Assembly: GCA_039915945.1 (NCBI GenBank)
Contig: JBDSMH010000019.1
Coordinates: 86,408 to 150,407, forward strand
Source: DATLFA01 sp039915945
Lineage (GTDB): Bacteria; Actinomycetota; Acidimicrobiia; Acidimicrobiales; WLNW01
DNA length: 64,000 nt
Direction: 5' to 3'
Both the position numbers and the translations under genes were made by a program. This document shows positions 1 through 8,998 of the stretch, piece after piece (the first letter of the stretch is position 1; each line of letters starts with the position of its first letter). The notes below the pieces were generated by a model. That model ran no database searches and was not told where the DNA came from. It saw nothing but the letters and a program-made list of their open reading frames with translations.

Positions 1-99
1 CCGAGGACCGAGTCGGCCAAGGTCGATCTGCGCGCCGTTCGCGCGCTCGTGCTAGCTGCCGCGCCTCCGGCGCCCGCGCATCCGGCCGCGAAGGGCTGA
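1..99 (+). CDS. C-terminal end of an upstream gene (partial)
   Basis: An open frame enters from the left edge in frame 1 and stops at TGA 97-99, giving 32 residues. The last part is Ala/Pro-rich (AAAPPAPAHPAAKG), as in a disordered tail. Nothing in it identifies a family. The stop lies 2 bp before the GTG of the acyl-CoA dehydrogenase, so the two genes are very probably cotranscribed and this is the end of the preceding gene of the same lipid-catabolic operon. Confidence 0.55.
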   Translation, partial: PRTESAKVDLRAVRALVLAAAPPAPAHPAAKG

Positions 100-101
100 T
101 C

Positions 102-1286
102 GTGGATCTTCGCTACGCGCCCGCAGACGAAGCCTTCCGGGCCGAGATCCGCGCGTGGCTCGAACGCGAGGTACCGCAACACGGCACCGCGCCCGACAAC
201 CGTGATTGGCCGGCGCGACGCGCGTACGACACGAGTTGGCAACGCAAGCTCTACGACGCTGGCTACGCGGGCCTGGCGTGGCCGGCTGACCACGGCGGTC
301 GCGGCGCACCGATCGCGCAGCAACTCGTCTACCTCGAGGAGTACGCCCGCGCGAACGCGCCGTACATCAGCGTCAACTTCGTCGGCATGATGCACGCCGG
401 CCCGACGTTGATCGCCGAAGGCACCGATGAGCAACGCTCGTTTCACCTGCCGAAGATCCTCCAGGGCGAATCCGTGTGGTGCCAGGGCTTCTCCGAGCCC
501 GAGGCCGGCTCGGACCTCGCGTCGCTGCGCACGCGCGCCGAACGCGTCGGCGACGAGTACGTCGTTTCGGGGCAGAAGATCTGGAGCACGCGGGCCCAGG
601 TGGCCGACTACTGCGAGCTGTTGGTGCGCACAGATCCCGACGCCACCAAGCACCGCGGCATCAGCTGGCTGATCTTGCCGATGACGCTGCCCGGTATCGA
701 AGTGCGACCGATCCGCACCATCGACGGTGACAGTCACTTCTGTGAGATCTTCCTCGACGAGGTTCGGGTTCCGGTCGCCAATCGCGTGGGCGAAGAGAAC
801 GATGGTTGGCGCGTCGCCAACGTGACGTTGCGCTTCGAACGCGGTACCGCCTTCGCGCAACACATCATCATGATGCGCTCACAGATCCGCCATCTCGTCG
901 CACTCGCCCTGCGCCGCCCGCACGGCGCCGCGACCGCGTGGGACGACCCGGTGCTGCGCCAAAAAGTCGGATGGATCAACGCCAACATCGAGGCGCTGTG
1001 GCACACCACGCAGATGTGTGTCACCGAGGCCGAGCGCACGGGTGCGCCCGCGCGATACGGCTCCGCGGTCAAGCTGCGCTACAGCGAATTGACCCAAGAG
1101 TTGACCGAGTTGCTCGTCGAGGTCCTCGGTCGTCCGGCGATCGCCATGAGCGACGATGGCGACCTACCCACTCGACGGGCGGTGATGGACTACCTCTGGT
1201 CGCTGCAGTACACGATCGCGGCCGGCACATCACAAGTGCAACGCAATTTGATCGCCGAGCGCATCCTCGGCCTTCCCCGGGATTGA
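102..1286 (+). CDS. acyl-CoA dehydrogenase family protein
   Basis: This is a 394-residue flavoprotein of the acyl-CoA dehydrogenase family, expected to introduce a C2-C3 double bond into a CoA thioester. An N-terminal helical domain is followed by the middle-domain signature WCQGFSEPEAGSDLA at about residues 126-140, then GQKIWS (157-162). The C-terminal FAD/dimer motif TSQVQRNLIAERILGLPR ends the protein. The position of the medium-chain catalytic Glu (YEGT) reads AAGT, so the base must lie elsewhere or on a partner subunit, as in heteromeric steroid dehydrogenases. It opens an operon with a thioesterase, three acyl-CoA ligases and a second dehydrogenase at 6808. The start is GTG. The family is certain; the substrate is unknown. 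Confidence 0.93.
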   Translation: MDLRYAPADEAFRAEIRAWLEREVPQHGTAPDNRDWPARRAYDTSWQRKLYDAGYAGLAWPADHGGRGAPIAQQLVYLEEYARANAPYISVNFVGMMHAGPTLIAEGTDEQRSFHLPKILQGESVWCQGFSEPEAGSDLASLRTRAERVGDEYVVSGQKIWSTRAQVADYCELLVRTDPDATKHRGISWLILPMTLPGIEVRPIRTIDGDSHFCEIFLDEVRVPVANRVGEENDGWRVANVTLRFERGTAFAQHIIMMRSQIRHLVALALRRPHGAATAWDDPVLRQKVGWINANIEALWHTTQMCVTEAERTGAPARYGSAVKLRYSELTQELTELLVEVLGRPAIAMSDDGDLPTRRAVMDYLWSLQYTIAAGTSQVQRNLIAERILGLPRD

Positions 1287-1295
1287 GGGGCACCC

Positions 1296-1943
1296 ATGAC
1301 CGAACCAACACCGTGGACGTTCGGCGAAGCGCCATTGGCCGAGAGCCTCGCGCTGGCCGCCGCACTCCGAGAGCTTGCCGGCAACGCCTTGGCGCTCGAA
1401 CACCCGACGCCGGAGATCCGGGAGTTCACCGACGAAGTGCTGGACGTGAGCAAACGGCTCGAGGCGATCCTGCCGCGCGACCTCAGACCTCGCATCGGCG
1501 ACGAACCGGCACCCGATCGACGGGTGTACATCGACCACTCCCGCAACGTCGGCGACTACAACCCGTGCTTCCCGCTGTACTCATTGACGTGTGCCGACGG
1601 TCGCGGTGAAGGCGAGGTCGACTTCCCGATCGTCTACGAAGGCCCCCCGGGCATCGTGCACGGCGGATTCCTCGCGCTGCTCTTCGACTGTGTGCTGCAA
1701 CAACTCAATTGTGATCTCGGCGTTGCCGGCAAGACCGCGAACATCAACGTGCGCTACCGCCGACCCACACCGCTGCGCACCAAGCTCCGCATCGTCGCGA
1801 CGCGCGAGATCGTCGACCGAAAGATCCATTCGAACGCACAGCTGTATCGAGAGGACGAGCTCCTGTGTGAGGCAGAGATGATCGCGGTCGCAGGCACTCG
1901 AGAAGCGCTCCCGTTCGTGTCGCCGAGGAGGTCGCCCGCGTGA
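1296..1943 (+). CDS. PaaI/THEM4-like hotdog-fold thioesterase
   Basis: A 215-residue protein whose C-terminal half is a hotdog thioesterase. The hallmark GPPGIVHGGFLALLFD lies near residues 116-131, with the active-site helix starting at HGG 122-124. An N-terminal helical extension of roughly 75 residues is longer than in PaaI and recalls THEM4-like enzymes. It probably hydrolyses acyl-CoA esters and so recycles CoA in this operon. It starts with ATG 9 bp after the dehydrogenase, and its stop overlaps the GTG of the next ligase by 4 bp (GTGA), indicating translational coupling. The chain specificity cannot be read from the sequence. Confidence 0.85.
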   Translation: MTEPTPWTFGEAPLAESLALAAALRELAGNALALEHPTPEIREFTDEVLDVSKRLEAILPRDLRPRIGDEPAPDRRVYIDHSRNVGDYNPCFPLYSLTCADGRGEGEVDFPIVYEGPPGIVHGGFLALLFDCVLQQLNCDLGVAGKTANINVRYRRPTPLRTKLRIVATREIVDRKIHSNAQLYREDELLCEAEMIAVAGTREALPFVSPRRSPA

Positions 1944-3553
1944 AGACCGCCCCCCTACCGCTCACCATCGGCGGTCTGATCGAACACAGAGCCGGATCGA
2001 TCGGCGCGCAGGACTACTTCGTCTGTGACGACGAGCGGCTCACATACGCGGCGGCGAACCTACAGTCACGCGAGTTGGCTCGCGCGCTGGTCGCGCTCGG
2101 CGTCGGCCGGTCCACCCATGTCGGTCTCCTCATGCCGAGCAGTGTCGCCTACATCGTCAGTTGGCTGGCGGCGACGCGCATCGGTGCGGTGGCGGTGCCC
2201 ATCAGTACGTTCTCGACGGCCGACGAGTTGCGGTGGCTGCTGCGCAACGCCAATGTCGGTGTGCTGCTCAGCGCGCACGGTTTCCGTTCGCACGACTACA
2301 CCGCGACGTTGCAGCAGGCGTTCCCCGATCTCGCTACCGCGGCACCCGGTCCGTTGCTCATCCCGGCCGCGCCGTCGCTTCGTTGGGTGTTCGTCGACGG
2401 CGACGCGCCGGCGTGGGCGGCCGACCGTTCGATGGCTGCGTTGAAGGGGTTGACGAGCGAAGTCGACGACGCGTTCCTCTCCTCGGTCGAGGCCGACGTC
2501 ATGCCTTCCGATCGCATGGTCATCGTGCACACGTCGGGCTCTACGAGCACACCCAAGGGAGTCATCCACCAGCACGGGCCCTTGATCGAGCACACCGACA
2601 ACCTCAACGGGGTTCGGGGTCTCACCGCCGGGATGAAGCTGTTCTCGAACTCACCGCTGTTTTGGATCGGCGGTCTCGCGTACAACGTCGTTGCCACGCT
2701 GGCGGCGGGCTCGACGCTGATCTGTTCGGCCACCGCCGACAGCGGCGAGACGCTCGACCTCATCGAGCGCGAGCGGCCCGAGATGTGCAATGGCTTCGCG
2801 CAGACCGTTGCCCATCTCGTCAAAGACCCGACCTTTGCGGCGCGCGACTTCTCTTCGCTCCGATTCGGCAACCTCTATCCCATCATGCCTGACAACGTGC
2901 GCCCCGCCGACCCCGAGCTGCGCCACAACATGTTGGGCATGACCGAGACCGGCAGCGTGTGTTTGATGAGCGGCGACGAGAGCGATCTGCCCGAGCGCTA
3001 CCGCGGCTCGTTCGGCCGGCCCGTGCCCGCACTCGACACCCGCATCGTCGACCCCGATACCGGCGCCGACTGCAGGGTCGGCGAACTCGGCGAACTCTGG
3101 ATGCGGGGACCGTTGTTGATGGAGGGCTACTACGGGCGCGAGCGCCACGAGGTGTTCACGCCCGACGGCTGGTTCCGCGGTGGTGATCTCTTCGCGGTCG
3201 ACGACGACGGTTTCCACTACTTCAAAGGTCGGCGCGGCGACATGATCAAGACCGGCGGCGCCAACGTCTCGCCGCGCGAAGTCGAGTCCGCGCTACGCGA
3301 CGTCCTCCCCCAACACGCGACGCTGGTCGTCGGGTTGCCCGACGCCGAGCGGGGCCAGATCGTCGTCGCCGTGGTGATCGCGGGCGAAGGCGTCGAGGTG
3401 GACGAACACGACATCACCGAGCGGCTGCGCACCACGCTATCGCACTACAAGGTGCCGCGGCGCATCATCCGACTCGCCGAAGCGGAGATCCCGATGCTGT
3501 CGAGCGGCAAGATCGACGGCAAGCGCCTGCTGGAGGTGTTGCGTGGACGCTGA
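1940..3553 (+). CDS. AMP-forming acyl-CoA synthetase (1 of 3 in tandem)
   Basis: This 537-residue adenylate-forming enzyme activates a carboxylic acid to its CoA thioester through an acyl-AMP. The phosphate-binding loop VHTSGSTSTPKGVIH is near residues 195-209 and the A5 motif LGMTETG near 333. The hinge region (GWFRGGDL, then GRRGDMIKTGGANVSPREVE) lies at about 412-450, and the C-terminal catalytic Lys is in LSSGKIDGK near 522. All core motifs are intact. It starts with GTG overlapping the thioesterase stop by 4 bp, and its end overlaps the next ligase by 11 bp. The substrate is probably a medium- or long-chain or cyclic acid, but this is inferred from context only. Confidence 0.92.
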   Translation: MKTAPLPLTIGGLIEHRAGSIGAQDYFVCDDERLTYAAANLQSRELARALVALGVGRSTHVGLLMPSSVAYIVSWLAATRIGAVAVPISTFSTADELRWLLRNANVGVLLSAHGFRSHDYTATLQQAFPDLATAAPGPLLIPAAPSLRWVFVDGDAPAWAADRSMAALKGLTSEVDDAFLSSVEADVMPSDRMVIVHTSGSTSTPKGVIHQHGPLIEHTDNLNGVRGLTAGMKLFSNSPLFWIGGLAYNVVATLAAGSTLICSATADSGETLDLIERERPEMCNGFAQTVAHLVKDPTFAARDFSSLRFGNLYPIMPDNVRPADPELRHNMLGMTETGSVCLMSGDESDLPERYRGSFGRPVPALDTRIVDPDTGADCRVGELGELWMRGPLLMEGYYGRERHEVFTPDGWFRGGDLFAVDDDGFHYFKGRRGDMIKTGGANVSPREVESALRDVLPQHATLVVGLPDAERGQIVVAVVIAGEGVEVDEHDITERLRTTLSHYKVPRRIIRLAEAEIPMLSSGKIDGKRLLEVLRGR

Positions 3554-5150
3554 ACGACTCACGATCGCGCGCTTGTTGCACCGCCACGCAGAAGCATCCC
3601 CCGATCTGCAATTCGTCGTGACCGAAGACGAGGCGCTCACTTATCGGCAAGCAGAGCAAACGAGCAGCCGCCTGTCCGCGCGCCTCGTGCACGAGGGCAT
3701 CGGCAAAGGCACGCGTGTCGGTCTCCTGATGGCGAACGGGTGCGAGTGGGCGCTGACCGCGATCGCGGTGATGCGCATAGGCGCGGTGCTCGTACCACTC
3801 AGCACGTTGCTACGGCCGCCCGAACTCGCCGCGCAATTGCGCGCCGCCGGAGTCGAGCACCTGATCTGCGCGCGCAGCACGCGAGGACACCACCACCTCG
3901 AAGACCTCGCCGCGATTTCGTCGTCGTTGGAGCCAGATGCCGCACCGCTCCACGTGCCCGCGCTCCCGCGGCTGCGCTCGATTCTCGTGTGGGATGAACT
4001 GCTCCCCGGGGCCCGAGCGGCCCTGGCAGCGGAGAGTCAGGCCCGAGCGGCCCTGGCAGCGGAGAGTCAGGCGCTGGTCGCGTCCTACGAAGAGCTCGTA
4101 CGTCCCGCGGACGACATGGTCGTGATCTTCAGCTCCGGCAGCCGCGGCGCCCCGAAGGCCGTGGTGCACACCCACGGCGGCGCGCTCGGCGCGACACAAG
4201 CGGGGCTTTCGGCGCGTTGTATCCACGCCGGCGATCGTCTCTACATCCCGATGCCATTCTTCTGGATGGGCGGCTTCGGCGGTGGCCTCATCACCGTGTT
4301 CGTCGCCGGTGCCACACTCATCACCGAGGCCGAGCCGTCACCGGAACGCACACTGCGTCTGCTCGAGCGCGAACGGGTCACGCTGTTTCGTGGTTGGCCC
4401 GATCAGGCCACTGCACTTGCGTCGCATCCCGCCTTCGCGAGCGCGAACCTCTCGACGCTCAAACCGGGCAGCCTCGACGGAGTCCTTCCCGCCGAGATGC
4501 GCGGCCGGCCGGGCACCCGGCCGATTCTCTTCGGGATGACCGAGACGTTCGGCCCCTATTGCGCCGATCCACTCGATCGCGATCTGCCACCGGACAAATA
4601 CGGCAGCCTCGGCCGCCCATTCGCGGGGACCGAAGTTGCGATCGTCGACTCCGAGAGCGCCGCGCCGCTGCCACGCGGCGAGGTCGGCGAGATCTACTTG
4701 CGCGGCCCGAATCTCATGCGCGGCATCTGCGGGCGCACGCGCCGCGACACCTTCACCCCTGACGGCTACTACCCCACCGGTGACGCGGGGCGCCTCGACG
4801 ACGACGGCTACCTGTATTTCACGGGTCGCCTCGACGACATGTTCAAGGTGCACGGCGCCAACGTGTACCCGAGCGAGGTCGAAGCTGCGCTCGAATCGAT
4901 CGACTACGTGCGCCGCGCGTTCGTCGTCGACATCGGCGGCGCGGATGCCCGGCGAGTCGGTGCCGCAGTGGTGCTCGATGCGAACGACACTCGCACGACC
5001 ACCGATCTCGATGCCGATGCCCGGCGCGCGCTCAGCTCGTTCAAAGTGCCCGCTCGATGGGCCATCGTCGGCGCCGACGACCTTCCGCGCGCGGCAACCG
5101 GCAAGATCGACAAGGACGGACTGCGCCGACTGATCGAAACCGCGCTGTGA
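3543..5150 (+). CDS. AMP-forming acyl-CoA synthetase (2 of 3 in tandem)
   Basis: This 535-residue adenylate-forming ligase is paralogous to its neighbour. The P-loop reads IFSSGSRGAPKAVVH (about 195-209), A5 is FGMTETFGPY, the hinge is GRLDDMFKVHGANVYPSEVE and the C-terminal Lys is in ATGKIDKDG near 521. A perfect 30-bp tandem duplication at 4011-4070 inserts ten residues (ARAALAAESQ twice) at about residues 157-176, in the linker before the P-loop. This keeps the frame and probably forms a longer Ala-rich helix. The GTG start lies inside the end of the preceding gene. It is a working ligase by motif; why three ligases occur in a row is unknown. Confidence 0.92.
   Translation: MDAERLTIARLLHRHAEASPDLQFVVTEDEALTYRQAEQTSSRLSARLVHEGIGKGTRVGLLMANGCEWALTAIAVMRIGAVLVPLSTLLRPPELAAQLRAAGVEHLICARSTRGHHHLEDLAAISSSLEPDAAPLHVPALPRLRSILVWDELLPGARAALAAESQARAALAAESQALVASYEELVRPADDMVVIFSSGSRGAPKAVVHTHGGALGATQAGLSARCIHAGDRLYIPMPFFWMGGFGGGLITVFVAGATLITEAEPSPERTLRLLERERVTLFRGWPDQATALASHPAFASANLSTLKPGSLDGVLPAEMRGRPGTRPILFGMTETFGPYCADPLDRDLPPDKYGSLGRPFAGTEVAIVDSESAAPLPRGEVGEIYLRGPNLMRGICGRTRRDTFTPDGYYPTGDAGRLDDDGYLYFTGRLDDMFKVHGANVYPSEVEAALESIDYVRRAFVVDIGGADARRVGAAVVLDANDTRTTTDLDADARRALSSFKVPARWAIVGADDLPRAATGKIDKDGLRRLIETAL
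4011..4070 (+). repeat. perfect 2 x 30-bp tandem duplication inside a ligase gene
   Basis: The 30-bp unit beginning GCCCGAGCGGCCCTGGCAGC occurs at 4011-4040 and again, identical, at 4041-4070. It is a multiple of three, so it adds ten in-frame residues. Absence of any divergence between copies suggests a recent slippage event. Confidence 0.95.
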
Positions 5151-6811
5151 CCCGGCCCGAGTACGAAACCGCGGACGAAATGATCCGCGCCCGACTCGGC
5201 GACACGAATGTCGGCGTCTTGTTCGAGGACCAGTGCTATTCGTGGGACGAACACGCGCAGGCGTCGGCCACGCGCGCCGCGCTGGCGACCGACCTCCGCC
5301 GCCGCGGGCCGTTCCACATCGGCTTTCTCATGGAGAACATTCCTGAGCTCACGTTCTGGCTCGGCGCCGGCGCGGTCAGCGGCGCCACCATGGTCGGCGT
5401 CAATCCGACGCGGCAGGGAAACGAACTCGCCACCGACATCCGGCACACCGACTGTCAACTCATCGTCACCGAAGCCGCATTGTTGCCGTTGCTCTCGGGG
5501 CTCGACATCGGCATGGGCCCCGATCGGATCCTCGTGGTCGACGACGCATCGTTCGCAGATGAGTGCCGCCCGTACACATCGGCCGGCTTCCCCGCGGCCG
5601 CGGTGGCGGGCGACGCGACGGCGTTACTTCTCTTCACCTCGGGCACGTCGGGCGCGCCCAAGGCGGCCGTCGTCACACAACGACGAATCGCCCGTTACGG
5701 CCGCACGATCAGCGAAAGCCAGGGCCTCGACGCGTCATCGGTGTGTTACCAGGCAATGCCGATGTTCCATTCGAACGCGTTGTACGCCGGCTGGTCGCCC
5801 GCGGTGTACGTGGGAGCCGCGATGGCGCTGCGGCGACGCTTTTCTGCGTCTGGCTTCATCGATGATGTTCGCAAGTTCCGGGCCACGTACTTCAACTACG
5901 TCGGCAAGCCGCTCAGCTACATCTTGGCCACACCGAGTCGCCCCGACGACCGTGAGCACGCGCTGCAGCGCGTGCTCGGCAATGAAGGCACCGAACTCGA
6001 CATTCGCCGCTTCAGCGAACGCTTCGGCGTGCCGGTCGCGGACAACTACGGCTCGACCGAAGGCGGCGTGGCAGTCATGCGGTCGCCCGACCAACCGAAG
6101 GGCGTGTTGGGCAAGCCACCCGATGGCGTGTTCGTCCTCGACTCGGTGACCGGTGATCCGTGCCCCGTCGCGCGACTCGACGCCGACGGCCGGCTGCTCA
6201 ACGCGGAGGAGTGCATCGGCGAGATCGTCAACAAGAACGGCGGGACTTCGTTCGAGGGTTACTACAAGAACGACGAAGCAGTCGCGGTGCGCACCCGCAA
6301 CGGCTGGTATTGGTCGGGCGATCTCGCGTACCTCGACGCCGACGGCTGGCTGCACTTCGCCGGACGCGACTACGACTGGCTACGCGTCGACGGCGAGAAC
6401 TTCGCCTCGGCACCGGTCGAGCGCATCATCGGTCGCTTTCCCGGCGTCGTGCTCGTGGCCGTGTACGCGGTGCCCGCCCCCGATGTCGGTGACGACGTGA
6501 TGGTCGCGTTGCAACTTGCTCCCGGCGAGCGATTCGACCCAACGGTGTTCGACGAGTTCCTCCGCGACCAACGCGATCTCGGCATCAAGTGGTCACCGCG
6601 TTATGTCCGCGTCACCGAAGCGCTGCCCGTCACGCACACTTCCAAGATCCTCAAGCGTCAGCTCCGTGCCGATCGGTGGGAATGCGCCGACCCGGTGTGG
6701 TGGCGCCCGGAGCGCGGACAGCCACTGCGACCGATGGATGGCGACGACATCGAATTCATCCGTCGAGCGTTCGTGTCGCGCGACCGGGCGAGTGAACTCG
6801 ACAAGGGGTGA
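5147..6811 (+). CDS. AMP-forming acyl-CoA synthetase (3 of 3 in tandem)
   Basis: A 554-residue adenylate-forming enzyme, more divergent than the two before it. The P-loop is LLFTSGTSGAPKAAVVT (about 160-176), A5 is NYGSTEGG, the hinge is SGDLAYLDADGWLHFAGRDY, and the C-terminal Lys lies in THTSKILKRQLRADRW near residue 500. That end pattern (SKILKRQL) resembles FadD17/FATP-like very-long-chain or steroid acyl-CoA ligases. I place the start at GTG 5147, which overlaps the previous stop in a GTGA; the open frame continues further upstream only as antisense-like Arg-rich sequence. Its stop overlaps the next start by 4 bp. Confidence 0.9.
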   Translation: MTRPEYETADEMIRARLGDTNVGVLFEDQCYSWDEHAQASATRAALATDLRRRGPFHIGFLMENIPELTFWLGAGAVSGATMVGVNPTRQGNELATDIRHTDCQLIVTEAALLPLLSGLDIGMGPDRILVVDDASFADECRPYTSAGFPAAAVAGDATALLLFTSGTSGAPKAAVVTQRRIARYGRTISESQGLDASSVCYQAMPMFHSNALYAGWSPAVYVGAAMALRRRFSASGFIDDVRKFRATYFNYVGKPLSYILATPSRPDDREHALQRVLGNEGTELDIRRFSERFGVPVADNYGSTEGGVAVMRSPDQPKGVLGKPPDGVFVLDSVTGDPCPVARLDADGRLLNAEECIGEIVNKNGGTSFEGYYKNDEAVAVRTRNGWYWSGDLAYLDADGWLHFAGRDYDWLRVDGENFASAPVERIIGRFPGVVLVAVYAVPAPDVGDDVMVALQLAPGERFDPTVFDEFLRDQRDLGIKWSPRYVRVTEALPVTHTSKILKRQLRADRWECADPVWWRPERGQPLRPMDGDDIEFIRRAFVSRDRASELDKG

Positions 6812-8022
6812 CCGTGGCGGAAGAAGAGTGGGAACAGGAGTTACGCGAGCAACTGGTCCGTTGGATCCGCGAGACGTGGGGCCCCGACATGTCGGTCGCG
6901 GCGTGGTGGCGCGCCGTGGCTGCGGCCGGTTGGTCGGCGCCGCACCTGCCGGTGGGTAGCGGCGGGCGCGGACTGCCCCGCCGCTCCCACGCCGTCGCGC
7001 GCTCGGTCTTTCAGCAATGCGGCGTTCTCGAAGCACCGGGCGGGCTCGGCATCTTGATGGCGGCACCGACGATCCTCGCTCACGGAGATGCGGCGCAGAT
7101 CGAGCGCTTCGTCCCACCGATACTCGACGGATCACACAAGTGGTGTCAGCTGTTCAGCGAACCCGGAGCCGGGTCGGATCTCGCCGGCCTCTCGACGCGA
7201 GCAGAGCGCGATGGCGATCAATGGATCATCACCGGACAGAAGGTATGGACATCGGGCGCGCAAGATTCCGACATGGGCATGTTGCTGGCGCGCACCGATC
7301 CAACACAACCGAAGCACGCCGGCATCTCGTGGTTCGCCTTCTCGCTCGATCAACCGGGTATCGACATCCGGCCGTTGCGCGAGATGACCGGTCGCGCAAT
7401 TTTCAACGAGGTGTTCCTCGATGGCGCGGTATGTCACGCGCACGATCTCATCGGCGGTCAAGGCAACGGATGGAACGTCGCTCGGTCGACCTTGTTGTTC
7501 GAGCGCACAGGGATCGGGGTCGGCGGCGGGTACAGCGGCCATCCGGTGCCCGGTTCCGTCTTCGGCAACTTGAACCGACACGCGGCCGAGGTTGCGGCCG
7601 ACGAACCACCGCCGGGCACCGTGGTCGTCTCGCTGAAGTTCGACGCACTCCTCGAGTTGGCTCAGGAGATCGAACGCAACCACGACCCCATCGTGCGCCA
7701 GGATCTCGCGCGGCTGTGGTCCTACGAACGCATCGGCAACTGGACTGCGCAACGCACACGCGAAGACGCGGCGCGCGGGGTGGTCTCCGCCGGCGTCAAC
7801 ATCGGCAAACTCGCACAGTCCCGGCTGATACAGGCCTCGGCGCGATTCGGTCTCGACCTGCTCGGCCCGGCGGGCATGCTCTGGGGCGACCAGGCACCGT
7901 CGGGCGGCGTGTTCGCCGAGGCGATGGTGTTCTCGCCGGCGTCGTCGATCTACGGCGGCACCGATCAGATCCAACGCAATGTCGCCGCCGAACGCAGCCT
8001 CGGCCTACCGCGCGAGCCTTGA
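6808..8022 (+). CDS. acyl-CoA dehydrogenase family protein (second in operon)
   Basis: This 404-residue acyl-CoA dehydrogenase homologue carries WCQLFSEPGAGSDLAGLSTR near residues 112-131, GQKVWTSGAQ, and the C-terminal motif SIYGGTDQIQRNVAAERSLG. The Glu of the medium-chain YEGT motif is Gly here (YGGT), so neither dehydrogenase of this operon has the classical base. They may act as an unequal pair, as known for steroid-degrading FadE heteromers, or use a Glu in another helix. It starts with GTG in a GTGA overlap with the ligase stop and is the last gene before an internal promoter. The substrate is unknown. Confidence 0.92.
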   Translation: MTVAEEEWEQELREQLVRWIRETWGPDMSVAAWWRAVAAAGWSAPHLPVGSGGRGLPRRSHAVARSVFQQCGVLEAPGGLGILMAAPTILAHGDAAQIERFVPPILDGSHKWCQLFSEPGAGSDLAGLSTRAERDGDQWIITGQKVWTSGAQDSDMGMLLARTDPTQPKHAGISWFAFSLDQPGIDIRPLREMTGRAIFNEVFLDGAVCHAHDLIGGQGNGWNVARSTLLFERTGIGVGGGYSGHPVPGSVFGNLNRHAAEVAADEPPPGTVVVSLKFDALLELAQEIERNHDPIVRQDLARLWSYERIGNWTAQRTREDAARGVVSAGVNIGKLAQSRLIQASARFGLDLLGPAGMLWGDQAPSGGVFAEAMVFSPASSIYGGTDQIQRNVAAERSLGLPREP

Positions 8023-8046
8023 CAGGCCCCTGAAATCATCTAAACT
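8019..8046 (+). promoter_or_regulatory. predicted sigma70-type promoter for the hydratase gene
   Basis: TTGACA at 8019-8024 matches the -35 consensus perfectly and overlaps the previous stop codon. After a 16-bp spacer, TAAACT (8041-8046) fits the actinobacterial TANNNT -10. The following GTATATAC is a perfect 8-bp palindrome that could serve as a regulator site. This is the most AT-rich stretch for several kb. The downstream GTG is at 8076. Confidence 0.6.
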
Positions 8047-8075
8047 GTATATACCTTTCGGCGACGGGATCAGCT

Positions 8076-8942
8076 GTGGCAGAGACACCGGCAGACGAGC
8101 GCGTGCACCTCGAGACGGACCCCAAGACCCATGTGGCCCGCATAACCATCGACAACCAAGCTCGGCGCAACACCTACGACCCGCCGATGCGCCGCCGATT
8201 CGGTGAGTTACTTGACGACGTTGCTGCCGATGACGACATAAAGGTTCTGATAGTTCGCGGGGCGGGTGGCGTCTTCACGACCGGCGCCGACATGAACAAC
8301 GCGTACAGCTGGTACGACAAGGGCGAGACCCGCCGGCCGAGCCAGCGCCGCCGTCTCGGCGTCGACCGCCAGACTTTCAGCTTCTACCAGCAATACAGCG
8401 AGTTCCCGAAGGTCACGGTGGCGCAGGTCGAGACCTACGCGCTCGGCGGCGGTTTCGAGCTCGCACTCATGTCCGACATCACCGTCGTCGGCCGCAACGC
8501 CAAGGTCGGCATGCCCGGGGCGCGTCTGTTGGGGCCCGCGCTCGGCAACCTTCATCTCTTCTTCTACCGGCTCGGCCCCGTGCTCGCTCGGCGCCTGCTG
8601 TTGACCGGTGACGTCATCGAGGCCGGGACGCTCGAGCATCTCGGTCTGTTCACCGAAGTGTGCGAGCCCGAGGTGGTGGCCGAGCGCGCCGAGTTGTGGG
8701 CGGCAAAGGTGGCGCGCATGCCGGCTGATGGCCTCGCCATCGCGAAGACCGGCTTCCAACTCGTGGAGCAGACGCAGAACTACATCGGCGAACACGCAAC
8801 CGGGTTCCTGATGCACGCGTTCGCCACCAACCTGCGCTTCGAAGAAGACGAGTTCAACTTCGTGAAGACGCGAGCGAAGAGCGGTTCGAGCAAAGCATTC
8901 AAGTTGCGCGACGAACACTTCACCGTCGACGGATTCGAGTAG
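8076..8942 (+). CDS. enoyl-CoA hydratase/isomerase (crotonase) family protein
   Basis: A 288-residue crotonase-fold protein. The oxyanion-hole segment GGVFTTGADMNN is followed by ALGGGFELALMSD, where the Glu of GGGFE matches the first catalytic Glu of hydratases. The position of the second hydratase Glu (KVGMPGARLLG) lacks an acidic residue, so classical hydration is not assured and an isomerase, hydrolase or lyase reaction is possible. It is slightly longer than typical (about 260) because of a 20-residue insert with WYDKGETRRPSQRRR. The GTG start lies 30 bp after a good promoter, so it probably begins a second transcript rather than continuing the ligase operon. Confidence 0.88.
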   Translation: MAETPADERVHLETDPKTHVARITIDNQARRNTYDPPMRRRFGELLDDVAADDDIKVLIVRGAGGVFTTGADMNNAYSWYDKGETRRPSQRRRLGVDRQTFSFYQQYSEFPKVTVAQVETYALGGGFELALMSDITVVGRNAKVGMPGARLLGPALGNLHLFFYRLGPVLARRLLLTGDVIEAGTLEHLGLFTEVCEPEVVAERAELWAAKVARMPADGLAIAKTGFQLVEQTQNYIGEHATGFLMHAFATNLRFEEDEFNFVKTRAKSGSSKAFKLRDEHFTVDGFE

Positions 8943-8945
8943 GGC

Positions 8946-8971
8946 CCGTTCGGCGCGATCGCGTCGAACGG
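8946..8971. terminator. stem-loop after the hydratase gene (weak terminator candidate)
   Basis: CCGTTCG (8946-8952) pairs with CGAACGG (8965-8971) around a 12-nt GC-rich loop, 4 bp after the hydratase stop. There is no U tract, so it may only attenuate transcription into the lipoprotein gene at 8999. Confidence 0.35.
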
Positions 8972-8998
8972 CCTCAGTAGAAAACATCCAGGGGGATC

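Noticed and set aside
4011..4070. Possible CRISPR-like repeat
   Set aside because: There are two adjacent copies with no spacer, inside a coding sequence; no other repeat series exists in the window.
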